Origin: an uncultured Sphingomonas sp.
GTDB lineage: Bacteria > Pseudomonadota > Alphaproteobacteria > Sphingomonadales > Sphingomonadaceae
Direction: 5' to 3'
Assembly: GCF_936927845.1 (NCBI RefSeq)
Contig: NZ_CAKZHV010000058.1
Span: forward strand, 189,314 to 253,313
DNA: 64,000 nt
Part shown: positions 63,194 to 64,000 of the stretch, piece by piece
Numbering within the stretch: position 1 is the stretch's first letter
Layout: every line of letters begins with the position of its first letter
Position numbers and translations under genes: made by a program
Notes under the pieces: generated by a model
Seen by the model: only the letters and a program-made list of their open reading frames with translations
Database searches by the model: none
Told to the model about the DNA's origin: nothing

Positions 63194-63928
63194 ATGGGTC
63201 GGAACGGAGCCGAAACAGTGATCATCGACGTGCCGACGCCGGATGAATTTCACGATGCCGGCGTCAATCAGCTCTACCTGGCATGGAAGATCACCATGGA
63301 CGCGCACGACGCGTGGTCCATCGGAGTTGGTGCCAGTGGGGATGCGGAGGCGACCGACGACTATTGGCGAAGTGTGCAGCCTGCACTGTCGAACGCCTAT
63401 AGCCTTATCCAGCAAGCGATGGAGCTCGGCCTCAAGGGCCGGATCGCGCGCGTGTCGCCATACCTCCTCCTTGGCGATCCAGCCGACTGGAGCCCGAAGG
63501 CGGCGAAGGGGGCAACATCGTTTGGCGAGCTGCCGAGCCTCGAGGCGTCAAAGCTCGTAGCCGTGCACAACAGCGTTGTGGACCCGCCGCTGGACCCGTC
63601 GTTCAACACCTTCTGGACTGCGGTTCGCAAAGACCGCAACCGCATCATGCATTCGGCGCCGCGCGTAACCTTCACTGCGGGTGAGGTCACCCGTACCATC
63701 CTAATGGCGGCAAACGCGCTTTTTGCGGAGACATCATGGGTTGACCGGTTGTTTGCGATGGAGGGGGAGAGCAAGTTCGCCATCTTCGGCCTGGATGACC
63801 ACGTCTACAGCGCCGTTGTCGGCCAGGTGGCCTGTGCCATCGAATTCCTCACACCCGCGGAGGCGATCGACCTTTTCGGCTTCAATCCCAGGCAGCATGC
63901 CTATCTCTGTCCTGCCTGCTTTGAGTAA
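63194..63928 (+). CDS. HEPN-like protein
   Basis: A 244-residue protein I place with HEPN-type proteins from pattern. An early helix SNAYSLIQQAMELGLKGRIA resembles the first HEPN helix, and AVRKDRNRIMHSAPR carries an R-x4-H motif (R148-H153), the HEPN ribonuclease signature. The N-terminal 60 residues are acidic and the C-terminus ends abruptly in LCPACFE, half of a zinc ribbon, so the protein may be truncated. Starts at 63194 (ATG) or 63179 (GTG). It is divergent from vapBC, sharing the operator region. A role in toxin-antitoxin or phage defence is inferred. Confidence 0.5.
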   Translation: MGRNGAETVIIDVPTPDEFHDAGVNQLYLAWKITMDAHDAWSIGVGASGDAEATDDYWRSVQPALSNAYSLIQQAMELGLKGRIARVSPYLLLGDPADWSPKAAKGATSFGELPSLEASKLVAVHNSVVDPPLDPSFNTFWTAVRKDRNRIMHSAPRVTFTAGEVTRTILMAANALFAETSWVDRLFAMEGESKFAIFGLDDHVYSAVVGQVACAIEFLTPAEAIDLFGFNPRQHAYLCPACFE

Positions 63929-64000
63929 GCGTCCGGTCTTCTCCACCTTGCTGACGAGGTGATGCGCAAGCCACAGGTGCGGCACTGTGGCAGACACCGG

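Overview
The window is GC-rich chromosomal DNA from an alphaproteobacterium, most likely Sphingomonas or a close sphingomonad. The lineage signals are a class I lysyl-tRNA synthetase, a Cbp3-type cytochrome bc1 chaperone beside YceD, a mitofilin-like gene directly behind hemD, a DUF1489 gene, a bacterial Cdc48-type AAA ATPase, and the carotenoid hydroxylase CrtZ. No tRNA, rRNA or CRISPR array was seen.

Left and middle (1-33.4 kb) is mostly housekeeping. In order: pheS (3' end)-pheT; dnaN; an outer membrane beta-barrel protein; a histidine phosphatase with an IalB-like protein; tsaD-gpsA divergent from hemC-hemD-Mic60-like; a DUF72 gene; a small lipoprotein; an aldose epimerase; rpoZ; a phospholipase D-type enzyme convergent with a phospholipid methyltransferase; an ABM monooxygenase-MFS pair; the Cdc48 ATPase; a LysR regulator; a cyclophilin; mgtE-DUF1489; cbp3-yceD divergent from bamE; an RcnB-like protein; an NfrB-like glycosyltransferase with a barrel-like partner; a TauE exporter with a TIGR02186 protein; and a HerA-like ATPase. 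A leftward terminator without an obvious upstream gene lies between the Cdc48 and LysR genes and may mark a small RNA.

33.4-34.7 kb is an AT-rich islet. It carries one lipoprotein-like gene with a palindromic operator candidate and is flanked by two diverged copies of the same intergenic repeat.

34.7-57.5 kb returns to core genes: prs, a PilZ protein, crtZ, lysS (with a tandem duplication over its 3' end), an MFS carrier, an HDAC-family amidohydrolase, acylphosphatase with a 48-residue overlapping gene, a secreted cyclophilin, a secreted MetX-like hydrolase and prfC. Then come two secreted ferritin-like proteins, a complete six-gene Mrp/Pha antiporter operon (mrpAB fused, then C-G), an MFS carrier and two AraC regulators. 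Two REP-like families punctuate this part.

57.5-64 kb is an accessory region with mobile-element scars. It holds a TIR-domain gene that appears frameshifted, an N-terminally truncated F-type traD, and decayed small ORFs. At the right edge is a cluster of an unassigned PD-(D/E)XK-type nuclease, a VapBC pair with a clear palindromic operator, and a divergent HEPN-like protein. This cluster is the best candidate for an undescribed, probably defence-related, module. It runs up to the window edge, so it may be incomplete.
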